Origin: Struthio camelus
Taxonomy: Eukaryota > Chordata > Aves > Struthioniformes > Struthionidae
Length of the DNA stretch: 64,000 nt
Reading direction: 5' to 3'
NCBI RefSeq assembly: GCF_040807025.1
Contig: NC_090942.1
Location: 75,435,987 to 75,499,986, forward strand
How positions within the stretch are numbered: position 1 is the first letter of the stretch; every line of letters begins with the position of its first letter. Below, in pieces: positions 1 through 13,839 of this stretch. Under the pieces are notes generated by a model that saw only the letters and a list, made by a program, of their open reading frames with translations, did no database searches and was not told the DNA's origin. Made by a program: the position numbers and the translations under genes.

Positions 1-3000
1 TTGTTCTCAAATCATAATAGAATAAAAAAGTAAATAAAAGAGAACATACTTCAAGAACAAAGTATATTTGATTTCAAGGCCACATCTCAGAAAAGCATTT
101 AAACATTTGCTTGATTAATTGAGATTATTCAATTCTGCAAAAATAGGCATCCACCTAACTGCTTTGCTGGACTGAGCTGGAGACTTGCAGCTCTGTAATC
201 CTGACATTTTCCATTCCTGGTGCTCCTCCCACTGTAGGAAATGTTGTCCTAAAGGTGCATCAATAGCACAGCAGATAGCCACCAGAGCATGTGTGGTGCC
301 CAAAAAGCCTAGCCAGCCGTCAGGCACCACAGTGCTTATGCCTAGATGTCCAGGATCGTTTATGATGACATGGAGGACATGAAACAGCAGCTGCCAAGCC
401 CTCTTCATGTCTCATGGGCCCTTCTAATATTGGCAAGCATGAACATGGTTTATACCCTTTTTGCACCCTTTTGGAGCAACTTCTGTGGGTCAACAGGATT
501 TGTTCAGTTCTTCAGCTAAAGGTCTGGGTGCCCTGTGAAACTGCAGGCAGATGAGGTGTGGCCCCAATGATCTGTTAATCTGAGTGCCATGAATACATGT
601 GTTTGGAGGGCCCTTCTCCTGCTGTGTCTCCCCCGCTGGTGCCTCCATGCCCAGACATTCCAATTATTTGCCGTTCAAACCAACTTCAATCTTTTCCATT
701 ACAGTTCTCTTGGATATCTGATATAATGAAGAATCAACACCATCCCTCTCAACTGCTTTTTCACCTGGCTAATCCCACAACACAACACTTAAGGGAGGAA
801 GGGGCAACAACAACAAACAAAAAAGCACCTAACTAACCTCTATCTCGGGCGACAAAGCTGAGGCAAACCTGACTGCTGGGACCTGGAGGCTGATGGATGG
901 AGATGTAGTAGCCTGGCAGGAAAAAAAAAAACCACCACACACCTACTGCATTACTAGAAGAAGGCTGGGCATATGTAGCCACCATAGCATAGCTATAGCA
1001 GTAGGGACTGTTTCCTAACCTGGATAAAACCCATTTGCCTCAGTTGTATTTCTTCACCTCACAGTACTGCTAGTAGAATAAACTACTAATTTTCTTGTCA
1101 AATTGCAAGAAGGAGCCTCCCTCCCATAAGGAAGGGTTGATAAACTTCAATGTCCTGGATTTGCAGGAGAGGAAACTATCCAAAGAGTATGAAGGGGTAT
1201 GCATAGCTGAAAGCAATGGTAGGGGTAGTCTATTAGTATCAGAGATGTATATCTTACTGTGTTGGACTTCAGTCTTACCATTTTCTTATTTTTCTAAGTC
1301 CTAAGATTTTAGTGTTGCACTTCTATCTTGTGAGGGAAGATATTTGAAACTGGCTGCTCTCCCCCTACAACAGATATAGAGGAAAAGGACAGAGGGTTTA
1401 TCGCTTTTTTCCCCCTCCTTTATTTCATAAAGGCAGCATGACATTTGTTGGCCTGTTATCGCTGATGGCCATAATCCCAGGAGTCTTGAAAGCAACTTGG
1501 TGAACATTAACATTGAGAATGGGTCAGGGGGCTTCCTGGAGCACACACTCAGAGCACACTAGCTGTTCTGTGTGCATTTACATTTAGCCTTTTTGCTTGA
1601 CTTGTGATCTTAAATTCTGGGAGCCAATACATAATAAACCAAAGCAGCTGGAGAAAGCGCTTCCTGGATTATGCCCAAGTGGAGCAGTTGCATGAAGGAT
1701 TTCAGCAGCTTCCAAGGAAGAAGTTCAAAGACATCAAGGCGTGTGACAACTCTGGCAAGCTGCTGAAGTCTCCTTGGTGGAAAATTATGCTGAATATGAA
1801 CTGTTGGAAAAACTGTCTCTCTCTCTCACATACACAAGACAATACAATTTATCCCAGCGACTTTATCATGCAATTCCCTCAAAGTAGTAAGAACTATCCC
1901 TTCTAAGATCTTAATTTAGCCTATTTCTAGTTTTATAAGATGATCACTTACAGTTATAAAATAATATCAAGCCTCTTTACCCACATTTAGTGTAAATAAT
2001 TTTAGCTCCATTGTAGCTAGGGGAACTAACCAATGCACAAATCCTGAGAATTCAGCTCCCTGTTCACAAAGCAAAAATAGTATTTGCAAAAGCCTACACT
2101 GGAAACCCTACAGATAAACAAGATCAAACTCTTCAGCTACACAGCTGGATATCAGATAAAATTCACTGACAAGGATGCAGTGACTGTGGCTCATAGTGAG
2201 GTAACAAAGGCAGAATTTGGCCCACATTTTTGTGTGTGCACGCTAAGAAAACAAACCCTTTGGCTATGTATACAAGGGGAAAATATCTTTAAACAGGAAT
2301 CATATAAAGGAAGTTTGTAGCACCACTGAATCAAGACAGCCAGATCTTCAGTGGATGCAAATCAAAGTAGCTTCGCTGGAAACCATGTAGCTGTGCTAAT
2401 TTATACCAGCTGAAGATTTGGCTCTCAATCCAAATAGCAATCTCAACAACATTCTTGCTGGAAATAAAAATGGATGTAGCATTTACAGATGAATGTTCAG
2501 AGTGTTTTATGAACTAATTACTCCTCTCAATACCCTTAAGGTAGCCAATTCTTCATTGCTTTTCCAGGGATATCTCAATTTTGGGTATAAAAGGAAGATG
2601 CTACCAGGCCTAAGAAAAAAATCAAGGTGTTCATTTTCTATGTGTGCATGTGCACTTCTCCCTGTTATCAAGAACTGTATTTTCTTTTAAATCACACCTC
2701 CAGCACCTAGCATCCACCTGAACTGCCTGCTCTTTCCTAGAGTCACACTTTCTCCAGCACAAGGTGGTACTCATTTGGAGCGCTGCAGGAATCCCTTCAC
2801 TCCCCCACTATAAATATAGTATCTGTACTGCCAGTAAGAAGAGGTATCACCTCCTAAATCATATCTTCTAGGAAATGGATTTTAAAATCCTAGGGAAAAA
2901 ATTGCTTCCTTCTTCCTGTCTTTCAAGGGCAGAAGATAATTAGCAACCGTCTGTGCTTGCTCTCTACAGTCTCTCAACCAGCTCAGCTCTGCACTTTCCC

Positions 3001-4059
3001 TACTCCCACCCTGCAACTGCCTCTTTCACGCATGGACACAAAGTCTGAGCAGCGGGTAGCAGGTCACAGATACGGCAGGGAGCTCTTGCACAGCTTTATC
3101 ACCTGGTACTAAGTTTTCAGGGATGGAAAAAACTACTCAAGTATTCTTTCTCAGTAAAATTCATTTAGCAGCCTCAGGTCCAAAAAGCATGCTTACATAG
3201 AAGCTCAGGGCTGTAAAGGCTCACAATGCCCCTGTCCTGCCAGGCAAAATCCCAAAATTCTTTAGCTTTAGAGATTGACTTGTGAAGGTCAGAACCATCT
3301 TCAGTTTTTGAAGTTAGAGAGTTTTTTTCCTTTCCACCTATTTCTAAGCTAAGCTATAACCACTGGAGTTGAGGAAGATCAGGTTTCTTTAAATGAACTG
3401 TCAGGTGCCTGCAAGACATCATATGATTACAGAAAATAGAATGTGGAATAGTAAGACCAGACTAAAAATTTCGTAAACAAACTCTTACAAAAGGAACCTC
3501 TGGATTTGCATTTTATCACCTTCATAGTGAACAGTGCAATTCTAACTTCAATTGGTCATAACCAAAAACACATATGGATGTTTATTGTACAGTTCTGGAT
3601 TAATGGGTCAGTCATTAGAAAACACTCTCAATGATGCAACTATATAGAATCATAACAAGGTTGTTAGGCGATTCATTATTTAATATAAATAATTAACCTT
3701 ATAGTTTCCTTTTTTTGTCTTTCCTTTCTTTTTAATTTAAGAGAATGTTTTACTACATCAGGATTAAGACTATGAATCTTGAGCCTGCCTGGTCATGTCG
3801 CCATCCAAGACAATAATCATAAGTAACAATACTAAGTTCTTTTCCCATAGATGTTTTTACCTACTATCATATTTTAGATGTCTTAAGTATGTATTGACTA
3901 AAAACATTAACATCTATGAAGCATACCAGTAACAAACTATAGCGCAAAATAATTAAAGCCAGAGCATGTTATGCTAAGTATTTCTTGCTATATAAATAGA
4001 TATCTCTAAAATAATAGCTGTAACATTAATACAGAGTGCTTAAATAGCACTTAAACACA
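1..4059. other. Intergenic, no recognised gene
   Basis: AT-rich sequence without a convincing gene or transposon. The only coding-like signal is the short frameshifted fragment at 1640-1815 described separately. Open frames elsewhere here are short and lack family resemblance. Confidence 0.7.
1640..1815 (+). pseudogene. Unidentified frameshifted coding-like fragment
   Basis: One frame from about 1643 reads SSWRKRFLDYAQVEQLHEGF then QQLPRKKFKDI, an amphipathic, charged and highly protein-like stretch. It loses quality after a Cys-Asp-Asn-Ser-Gly segment, while a different frame from 1759 reads AAEVSLVENYAEYELLEKL, again protein-like, until 1815, where a (CT)n run begins. Two adjacent protein-like segments in different frames suggest an old pseudogene fragment with at least one indel. 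I do not recognise the parent family. No flanking poly(A), introns or start codon were identified. It could still be chance. Confidence 0.3.
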
Positions 4060-4145
4060 GATTTCAGATTTTATAAAAGCAGGAATCATTATCTCCAATT
4101 TACAGATGCAGAAACAGAGGCAGTGTGGGCCAAGGTGGGTGGGCC
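4060..4145 (-). repeat. MIR-like SINE remnant
   Basis: The segment around 4090-4135 (TTATCTCCAATTTACAGATG, then CAGAAACAGAGGCAG and GGGCCAAGG) reads like the reverse complement of the MIR core (…CCTCAGTTT-CC-CATCTGTAAAATGGGGATAA…). MIR elements are old amniote-wide SINEs and survive in birds as weak fragments. Boundaries are approximate. Confidence 0.5.
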
Positions 4146-5039
4146 AAGATGAGCCAGTACATTAATAAAACAATCCTGGTTTGACTGCAGAAACAAACAA
4201 GCAAAAGGAAAATCAAGACACGTATTGATGTAGGGAGGATGCCACCAGCACTGCCGTATTTCAACTGCATGCATGGAATATTTCGTACCTTACCATCTCT
4301 GCCACATTAGTCCTCTCCTGGTAAATGTGTGTCTCTGGAAGATGACCTTTCAGATTTTGCCACTCTATCTAAAGACACTACAGGCACAACAGCTGCGCAT
4401 CCTGGCTTAAAGATCTATGATGGGGTATAGCCTACCTGAAAGCACCTCAACAAATGAGACCTTGACTACATCTATCAGGCTCTGACTGACTAGATTGTTT
4501 TCCAGCTTGTAGCAGGTTAAAGAAAAAGAGACAAATTTTGTTATTAAAGTATTGGCAACTCTGCGCTTTTTGTAATACATTTGGGGCCAGCAACCAGAGG
4601 GTGTTAGAACTTATGGAGGACCCTTATATGTCCTTAGACATAGGAGAAGCAACAGGGATTGGCCTGGGGCTACACAATTAGCAAAACTATTGGTGGGTTA
4701 CACCAATGCTCTATTACAGAGAGCAATAAACACCTAGGCCAATCTGCATGGAGCAAAGGGGGACCATCAGCAGATGTCCCACACAGAAGCCCAATTCTGA
4801 GGGGGACCTTCTAATAGGTGGAATCCAAGGCGTAAGCTGAGACCAACACATTAACCAGCAGGAGCAAAATGCCTGCTCCCTTGGGCCTGTGATGTTGATC
4901 TACACTGGCAGGGACTCCTATTTGTGTAAGTGTGCCATTTATGTAGCAGGTTAACAGTGCTAGAATCTCTATCCAAGTAATTTTTAGATCATATAGCACT
5001 GAGACATATAGCAAGAGACAATTGGCACAAGAAATTCCA
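4146..5039. other. Intergenic, nothing recognised
   Basis: About 0.9 kb of unique sequence with no gene, repeat or strong motif that I can identify. Confidence 0.6.
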
Positions 5040-5236
5040 TTTAAACATAAGACTTTTCTACTTTATGGGTGTCCAAATACTGGAACAAGTTGCCCAGAGA
5101 GGTTGAGGAATCTCCAACCTTGGAGATATTCAAACCCAGCCCAGTCCTGAGCAACCTGCTCTAGTTGACCCTATTTTTTTGGCAGGGGTTGGAGAGAAGG
5201 ATGGAGGACCAGACTATTCTTTGATTCATAGTATTC
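5040..5236 (+). repeat. CR1 LINE, 5'-truncated 3' end
   Basis: Matches the avian CR1 3' end: an ACTGGAACAAGTTGCCCAGA segment, then GAGGTTGAGGAATCTCCAAC and CTTGGAGATATTCAAA, GTCCTGAGCAACCTGCTCTA, a GGGTTGGA block, and a tail resembling TATTCTTTGATTCATAGTAT, a decayed form of the 8-base CR1 terminal repeat. Only the 3' end of ORF2 and the tail are present, as is usual for CR1 copies. Confidence 0.9.
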
Positions 5237-5539
5237 TAAATCTCAGGGACTTTTGAAACTTGTTTTCCACTGTTGCCTCCCCAAAGTGGCAGTGAATTAT
5301 TTATCAGAACATACCTATGCACAACCTACTCCCTTCACACACAAGGGTCACCTTGAGCTTTAAAGGAAACTCAGGGTCAATGGTACATAGTTGCTCCTGT
5401 TTCTTTCAGTTTCAATATAAGCCTTCTAAACAGCAAATGTTGCAACAGTCAGAACAAAGCAACCAAGAAAGGAGGCAAATGAGCAAAAAATCTCAACTAG
5501 CTTTTCTTTATGGTTGAAAGCACATCGAACTCGGTTGTG

Positions 5540-5660
5540 AAGGATGGATTCAGGAAGTGCTGTTGGGATAATGAGGTTTAATTACCAGATTTCATTACAT
5601 CATTGCTGTCATTACAGCATGAGCTGTAATGACAAGTGACCTCCTCTCCCTTTTAAGGAG
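5540..5660. promoter_or_regulatory. Enhancer-like block with perfect palindrome
   Basis: A run of TAAT-type homeodomain cores (GATAATGAGG, TTTAATTACC, TTTCATTACATC) surrounds an inverted repeat at 5607-5634 with arms TGTCATTACAGC and GCTGTAATGACA and loop ATGA. The arms place CTGTCA/TGACAG (MEIS/TGIF-type core) beside ATTA/TAAT cores in mirror orientation. The density resembles vertebrate conserved non-coding elements. Function is inferred from motif content only. Confidence 0.35.
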
Positions 5661-7010
5661 ACTTATAGCCATCAGAAGGAACATGGCAGTGTCACCAGTA
5701 TTTGTCCATCCAGAATTTAGAAGCGACTAATCGGCACTGAACTGACTATTGTGAAGGCAGAGAAAAAGAGAACAAAGTTTCTCCCAGCATGGAAAAAACA
5801 CATACAAGTTCACAAGGGCTGGATCAAGACTTTCAAATGGGAGTACAATTGCACTAGCTTAAAAAAGCATGGAGACAACTCAAAGAAAGAACATGTTTCT
5901 TCTGCATTACTGTTGGAAGAAAGTAATTTACATCTGTCTCTCAAAGAGTACAGGTCTCTTCCGAGAGGCTGCTTCAGAGATCCTCCCTAGAGCATTGGGA
6001 AGTCCCATTTGGTTCCTCCTTAAGTGAGTTTCCCACCTCCCAAAGGAGCAGGCTACCTGAGCTCTCCTCCATTGCCCTTCCCTTGAGCCATGAGACAATG
6101 GTAACTAGGGCAGCAGCAACAAGGCCTTCAAAAAAGCAGGACTTCAAAGAAGTCCTGTGTCTCATTTTGTTGCCTATTCCTACAGTTTCCTATGCCTATT
6201 AGCCTGGCCACAGCTAATCCATTTGATAAGGATATGGGTTCTGGTCTTCTTGACTAACTCTTGCCATACAGCTCAAGTCACACCTTGTCTAAACAAATAA
6301 AATGCTATTTTACTAGCAACACAGCTCAATGCTTTGCAGAAATACTGGAGTTAATCCCCAACAACTACCTTTCTCTCGAAACCAGTATGTCCACACTAGC
6401 ATGGTGTGCTTCCAGGTAAAGAGATTCATGCTAATGAACACACGTCTTTCAGAGTCTCAGCAACAACCCCCGAGGCAGTATTACAGATGCCTGCAGCCAT
6501 CTCAAGGCATTAAAACCTTCTCCCCATAGGCATAACGGTATCAGTGACACTGCTGCAAAATAAGCCCTTTTTTCCTCTTGCTTAGAGAGAGGTTACAAAG
6601 AGGCCAAACTATTTCTACTTCTAACCCGGACTTTAAAACCCAACTTTCAGCTTACTCTTCTGTGAAGTGGGCACAAGAAAACTGGATCAGATCCTTACCT
6701 CAAAATAGATCCATAGCCATGAATACCAACCTCTGATGACACAATAAAAAAAAAGACACCACAGTGTTTTCATAGAAAACAGAAATAAGATCACATACAA
6801 TATTAGCAGTATATTTAATATCTCAGACTGGATTAAAGGTTTAGGGTATGTCCATCTCCTGACAGCGTAATTTTTTGTGTGGCCATGAAGGACAACAGTT
6901 TGTTTGGAAGGAAAATTTAATAGAAAGTGTCTTTTCTTCTTGATGAATTACGTGCCACAAGCATTTTTTTTTTTTGTAATGGCTCATCCACTAAAGGAAG
7001 AATTTATGGC
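5661..7010. other. Intergenic, nothing recognised
   Basis: Unique sequence with short open frames that have no family resemblance. A T-run lies at 6965-6975. Confidence 0.6.
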
Positions 7011-7200
7011 TGTTTAATTCCCAAAGTTAAAGGGGGAAGAATGTAAGTGCTGCTGCAAAGGTAACTGGGCTACCAAGAAGCAGATGGCTTTAATTACCTA
7101 TTTACAGCATTGTTTACATTGGGAATTTGAAAGAGAGACACAGCTTAGGAACAATACTCATTGTGGGAACACTCTGTACATTTTAATTAATCCAGATTTT
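7010..7200. promoter_or_regulatory. TAAT/FOX-motif-rich enhancer-like block
   Basis: Contains GGCTTTAATTACCTATTTAC and ATTGTTTACATTGGG, that is, homeodomain TAATTA and forkhead TGTTTAC cores, with a further TTTTAATTAATCC close by. The look is that of a conserved non-coding element. Only motif content supports this. Confidence 0.25.
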
Positions 7201-10200
7201 AAATGGGAATAAAAAGATTATCGAATGTTACCCTAAGTCAAATCGACACTTCAAAATCATGTGCCTTGCACACAAAGGTTTACATACACCAGCTGTGTAC
7301 AAAGATGCACAAATCTGTACATGCTGAGCCTGATCCTCATTTTTTGCTCCTCGTTTCCTGCTGTTCCAGTCCTGCAACGAGTTCACAGCCACATGAGGCA
7401 ACATTACTACATGGAAAAAAAATAATCAGGTTTGCTGGGGCAAATTTGTTTCTGGATTTCGGTGAGGTTCTGTCAGAGGTGACTTTAACCCTTGATGTTG
7501 CACTTGAGTGGTGAGAGTTTGATCCTCTCACAGTGCCAGAGCTTGATCCAGCAGAACGCTGTGGCTGGGCACTGGGCTCCTGCAGACCTAGCCCTGCACT
7601 AGCTTGGGCTAAAGTTACAGTGATACTATTCTGAGCCAGTCTAACAGCTCACTGCTGCTGAAGGTGGGAGGACCAGTTCCCTCTCACAGCACCACCTTCC
7701 TTTCTTCCCCACCCCAGATCCTGTTGCTCATCGCCTGTTACTTTTAGGGATCGTCAGACCTCTTCCATGAGCCAATGCACCTCACTAGCCCAACAGTAAA
7801 TCAACTTGGCCAAAAAAAGAAAAGGATTCTTTGCCAGGCAGTGAGCTGAACAGATACACCAAAGCACTCAGGAGTGCCAGACCCAGCTGAAGAGGAGGGC
7901 AGGACCATGTGCTAGGAGCAGCTGAGCTGAAAGGCAGCCATCAGCAGCAAGTGTCAAGAACCTCCCATTACCTGAGGTAAGCAAAGCTGCTGAAAACGAA
8001 AGCACAGCCTCAGACCACCTTCTGCAAACTAGTTTTAACTGAACGAGTGCAAAGTGCTATAGGAAAGTGTCAATTAAACTATGGTTTATTTCAGATCTTC
8101 TCCTTCACCCCTCATTCCATACCTAGTGGTTTTTTGATCCAAAACATGCACAGTTAAAAGCAACCAAATTAGCACTAGCTAACCAAACTACACAAGACTC
8201 CTGCTCCTGTGCATGTTCAGCACGCTAAATCCTAAGCACGAGGTGTTCACTTGGACCGCTCCAGCCTACGCCACATCTTCCACCCATTTACTAGATCAGT
8301 TTAAAATTACACTTCAATTTAACTGGTTAATGGATGCCAGGCATTATCTACAACTCAGGGCAACACCAAGTGCCTTTCTATAATCAAAATCAAACATAAG
8401 TAGCATAAACACACTAATAAATCAAGTGAGCAAATTATATCTGCAAAGAAAATATGCATAAGGAAGGGCTATTCAGCTTCAGTGACTCAGTACAAACAAA
8501 CCCCTGGGGCAAAGAATAATTACAGTATATTCTCTACAAATGAGCAGAATAACCAAATCAAGCCTAAATTCAAGAGTATGGCACTGGCTCTGAGGTACTT
8601 CTAAGTCAGAAGAAGAAAAGACAGAGGGATCATTGTGCATATGAGGAAAATTGACAACATGGAAGCACTATTTCCGTACCTTTCCTGGAAAGGCTGAGAA
8701 TATGCACTACCTCAGAGGAAAAAAGCTGGAGCCAAATATACTATTACAAAGTAACAGTTACTAGGAATTTTCCTGGCGATTTGTGGTATAACATGCCCTT
8801 CAGGAATCATGTCTGACATGGGACTACTCTGTTGGTGCTTGGTATGGTGGTGCAGCTTCAAAGACTGGAGGTAATTAGTTCATTTTCACAATCCCATAAG
8901 TTGAGATTGAAAAAATTCTTTTCTTAAGCTGTTGTATTTTCCTCGAAAGTCATTATGTAAAAACAGTCACTTTTTACTCAGCTGACACCATAATTAATCT
9001 AAGCTCATGAATATTGGGTCTTTTTGCCCCTGCAAGCTCTTTAGACACTTCCATAGCTCTTAGACTTAAACTGTAAAAACCTTTAGGACTGAGACCACAT
9101 TGCTCTAAGTGTTTACACTGCAAGGCCTGCTCATGGGTGAGGCTACTGCGAGCAATGCGGATATTCCTTTGTGGCAGTGTTTTTGAAATTTAGAGACCAC
9201 AAGTAGTTTACAAGACCAACATCACCTGCAAAGACGACTTTAAAAATCCCAACACAGAAGCAAGCAAGCAGAAAATTTAAAAAGGAAAATAAAAGTAAGA
9301 AGCGTTCAAAGCTTAGGCTTTCCCCCAATCCCAGTTGCCATGGTTTCCAGTGGTAACAAGGGCATCTCGGGGTGGGGTATTTTTTTCCTCCTCCAAAGCA
9401 GTCCAGCTGTTTTTAAAGAGTTGGAAAGGAATGTTACAGCCCAAAGGCAAGAGCTGATGTGGAGAGATAATGATACTCGGTTTTGTCTGTACCCAAGGCT
9501 AGGCCCACTTTAAGAGATTTGTTTTATGAACCAACCTCTTCATATTGAAATGAAGGATTGCAAAAGGTGCAGGGCCTCAGAGCCCTTTCTTTGTTGTTAC
9601 AGAAATGTCATAACTCCACGGAAAAGCCAAACTGCAACAACATATGCTGGCTGAGGACCTATTCTTTAGGAAGAAATCCTGGTGTGAAAAACAGTAGTGG
9701 CAAGATTCCCACTGCATTCAATAGGACTATGTTCTGTCCTTGAGGGTTTCTTCTGTTCTTCATCTATGACTATTTTTCAATCTTTATCTTACTCCTAGAT
9801 TCCAGGTACACTTTTACTGCCTCATTTTATTTATAGACAGTGGCTTTCTATTAATTTTAATACTTTTATCACTCCTGCTGTTGCAATTTTTTGGCATACT
9901 GACTACAGCCTTCTGGACTGTGCTAATCTGACAAGACTGAGACACAGACCTAACTAAAATTGTCTAGTACAGCCAACACTGTGCTTAAAATAGTTTCACT
10001 TTAAGTCTATTTTTACTGTCTAGGACAGGATTTAATCTTTCAATCATAAGGTTAAGCCTTAGATTTTATTTAGAAATGTGTTAAAGTTTTAAAATATCTG
10101 TTTTACTATGTGTATTTTCTGAGGTAGGTTAGATAACTTCAAACCAATACAGAATTAAAAGGCATGAGTTAGACTTCAGCAAGCAAAAGTATCAGTATAC

Positions 10201-13200
10201 CTTTCTCAAAAAGATAAGTTATTTGAAAGTCTGATTATAGTCTTGCCAATACAAAAATATACCTGAAGGACATCCAAGAAAGTGTACAGTCACCCTGCCT
10301 CTACACTGCAATTTTTTTTTTTTTTTTTAATTTTCCCCCACATACCAGTTGCTCACAATACTGTGTTTTGTCCGCCTTCCTTACGCAGCTAGAAAAAGCA
10401 AAAGAACAATTGTAAAAAGTAAATAAAAATCTCAAAAGATTAGTTTCTGTTGGTTCTTTGTTCAGCTATGGGCTTGGACTTAGAGGAGGAGACTTGCACG
10501 AATCCCTCCATTGCCTTGTAGTCAATTTTAGCTGGAAGGACAGAGTTATCGGATGGTATAGATAGTGCTAGGAATTACACCACCCAAGTCCCTTACCCTT
10601 GCATATAGGCCCAGATTTATTCCTTCTCTCACACTGTCCAGAAACATCTGTACTTGTTTTTCTCTTTTGGTCACTAAGTAGCAGCAATTCTGAGTATCTT
10701 TGCTGAGTTTGCTGTTGAGTTTTTATTAATAAAGGTTTTCCCCCACACTTTCTAATAAGCCTTTCAAGCCAATCTCCAGCTGGTTCAGGACAGAGCTTAT
10801 GGGAGGCAGCAGCACCTGCACCTTGGACCACAGATTTTCAGTGACACACTATAAATGCAGTTACAAGTAACATTGGGACAGGAGAGATTAAAGAAACTTC
10901 TACCATGCCTCATATATCATATGGGAAAAATGCCATTTGTTCCCTATGAATGGTAGATTATAAGGGTGACGGGAGCATTTTGTAGTCCCAGAAGGAAAAC
11001 ACGGTATAAGTTACAAGGAACTGGAACAATGCAGTCTGAGAGCAGCAGAGCTGCCACAGCAGGCAAGAGGTACCCCAGTCCCAGGAGAGGGGAGACTGAC
11101 CCACCAGCTGCCTCTCCGAGGCTCATCCCTCCCCAAGATGCCCCCAAGGGGGTGAGAAAAGAGATCCCATCTCCACCCCTGCCACATGCAGCCGCATCTC
11201 AGCACCAGTGGACCAGCATTTTGGCTGCACCTTGGACTACTCAAGTCTCAAGGGCTGGGAAACCAAGCAGCTGGCCACTTTCCATCTCACTGCAGCAGTC
11301 AAATGAAATGCAACCGAGATTCAGCTCTCTTTGCCATGGATTTCAGGGTAAGGAATAGTCTTGGACACCAGGATACCACAACATCTTGGCCCTTTGATCA
11401 AAGGTATCACTGCCGAAAGAAATCAGAAGAAATTTAATTTAAGAGAGGTCAATAGCAAAAGGAAAAGTCAAGTTGGTACCTCATGGTTGAGGAACAGAGC
11501 GGATAACAGGGACTTTTGAGTTCTGGCCTCAGCTCTGCACTTGATTCAAAGTTTTTGATCTCTAGCTGTAGACAAGGTTTGTTATTCTGAGGCCTACGTA
11601 GTTAAACCCACTTATAATTAACCCTCTTTTGAAAAAAGTTGTCCTCAGCAACTCATGTTTCAATTCCTGCTCTAAGCTAGGTACAGTAATGCCAACCTCT
11701 GTTAGAGGAAGAGCAAGAGAAGCTTGCTTAATTGTTCATAAATTCCTTGAGATCTCAGAAGATGAGTAAAATATTAAAAATATTAAATATTAAAATTAAA
11801 TATTAAATACCAAGTATGAATTCCTTCTAACCTATTAGAAGTTGGAAAATAATTTTCTCTAGATATGCAGAATCATCTAGAAGTGATCTATGACTGATGC
11901 TATGAGACATTAATGATATCTACACAAGTAATATGCAGGCAAACAAGTCTATGATTCTCATTAGAGATTTTTTTAAGGTTGTACTAATTTATAAGTATAT
12001 GCTCATTAGCAAAACTCATACATTTCTAACATCTGACAAGTACTGCCACTAGCATAACACTGTAATCAAAACCTACAATCAAAGATATCAGCCTAGAGCA
12101 TACTGGACCCTAATCACTGCAAAGTTAACCATTAGAAACAATACAAATTATTGAAATGAGCATTAAAATTATTAGTTTAAAAGTCTAAAAAAAGCCATTT
12201 ACATGCAGTATGTATTTGTGTCAAGCATACCTTTTTCTGCAGATCTTTGACACTTACAGCATGGACAATAGATTCTCCTACTAGAGAATTTAAGTTTCTT
12301 GCCATATCAGGACTGTCTGAAGCTACTTGTCATTCTTCCCAGCTTTTTAAAATAAAAATTCTCTCTTGCACAGAATCATTTTTCTAGGAGGAAAATATGC
12401 ATTGAACTTGTTTTTATAAAGAAACTACTCAGTTTTAGAGCTTTTGGAGAGGGAGAAGGGCAGGAAGACATTGGATTTTACTCTCCCAGGCGAAACCTTT
12501 CCCTTTTTTGGTCATCCAAAAGGGGCAGTTGCCTCAATGAGAAATGAAGTTTTGTTTTAAAGCACATTTGCTTAGAAATGCATACCACCAGTTCTTTTTG
12601 AAACGGTTAAAATGAAAATAATTTGATGGTTTCCAATAACTGTCAATATTCGTTTCTCGTATTGGCAAGCTCTAACGCTATCACAATGGCTACTGGGTTG
12701 CAGCTTAGCCGGTGGAGTAGCTATAGTGTAAAATTCTTCCAGGTAAGTACTCAAGAATAGCTAGTGGCTTCTGTTTTTATTAACAAAAGAACTTATTACA
12801 TCACAGAGTAGTAAGCTACTTCAAAAGAACAGAAAAACCCCCACACACCACATACACGTTGCCCAACACAATTTATCTGGTTATTCAAAGGAAATGAAAA
12901 GCTACTGTTGACATTTGTGTGCTTTGAGAATGTAAAGCACTGCAGAAAACTAATGTTAAGTATAACCCTAACAATACTCATTATCTGAAAATGTTAGATT
13001 AATTTTTTTTTGTTCCTCCCACAAACCATTCTTCATTTTTTCAGGTTAATGCACTGCTTGTGAAAATGACAGATTGTTGGTAAGGAAGACTTAAATCCTT
13101 AATTTAGCCTTACAAAAATGATAACATTGATTTACATGGGACAACTTTCCTTATGTTAGTCTAATAACATGAATACCATGGGCCTTAGTTTCAGAAACAC

Positions 13201-13830
13201 ACATCCAAATACCTATTTATTTTAATACCTCTGAAAGTCTGACATTCCCAGATTGATTCACTCAATCATCCTAACTAGGAAGTTAGAAGCTAGTAGTTCT
13301 GTTAGAATAAAAGATCTGGGATGGAGGCTTCCGTTTCAGATAAATGAGGTGATCATTTTTTGTAAAATTAATAGCACAATTTTTTTTAAGAAAAGTTTTA
13401 AAGTCTTATATTTATCTGCTATACTGCTAAAAAATAGATTTTGAAACTAGCTAATAGTCAACATTATCAAGAGTGACAGGTAATTTAGGTGGCCCGACTT
13501 TGACATGCCTAGGCGGGGACACTGCCAAGAACGTGGCTATGAGAGCAAGGGAGATGTTAAATCATTAGAACCCCTCAAAAGTTTTGGGCCAGGCTGTAAT
13601 CAGCATCAGTCTTTGTGCAGTGGTAGCTGTGCACTGGATGCCTGCCCAAAAAGGTTTCTTTAGTCTCCCACGCAGCCAGGGACTCCATCGTTTCACTGCT
13701 GCTGCACCGTACCTTCAGCTACTTCTATCCGTAATTAAAGCTGACATATCTTACATGGGTTGTTCACCTTTTATTCAGAATGAAGAGTGTGCAAAAGATG
13801 GCTGAGAGGTTCACAGGAAGGAAGCAGTTA
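7201..13830. other. Intergenic, no recognised gene
   Basis: 6.6 kb without a supportable gene. A moderately GC-rich patch lies at about 11030-11300 and short AT repeats (ATATTAAA-type) at 11765-11810; a T-run is at 10312-10328. Open frames here, the longest 130 codons at 10966-11358, look like GC-patch artefacts. Confidence 0.6.
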
Positions 13831-13839
13831 AATGATAAA

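Noticed and set aside
10966..11358. 130-codon plus-strand open frame with overlapping frames on both strands
   Set aside because: Several frames are open together, a sign of GC-driven absence of stops. No domain recognised.
11765..11810. ATATTAAA repeats considered as a replication origin or matrix attachment site
   Set aside because: Short AT-rich repeats of this kind are common and nothing else supports a specific role.
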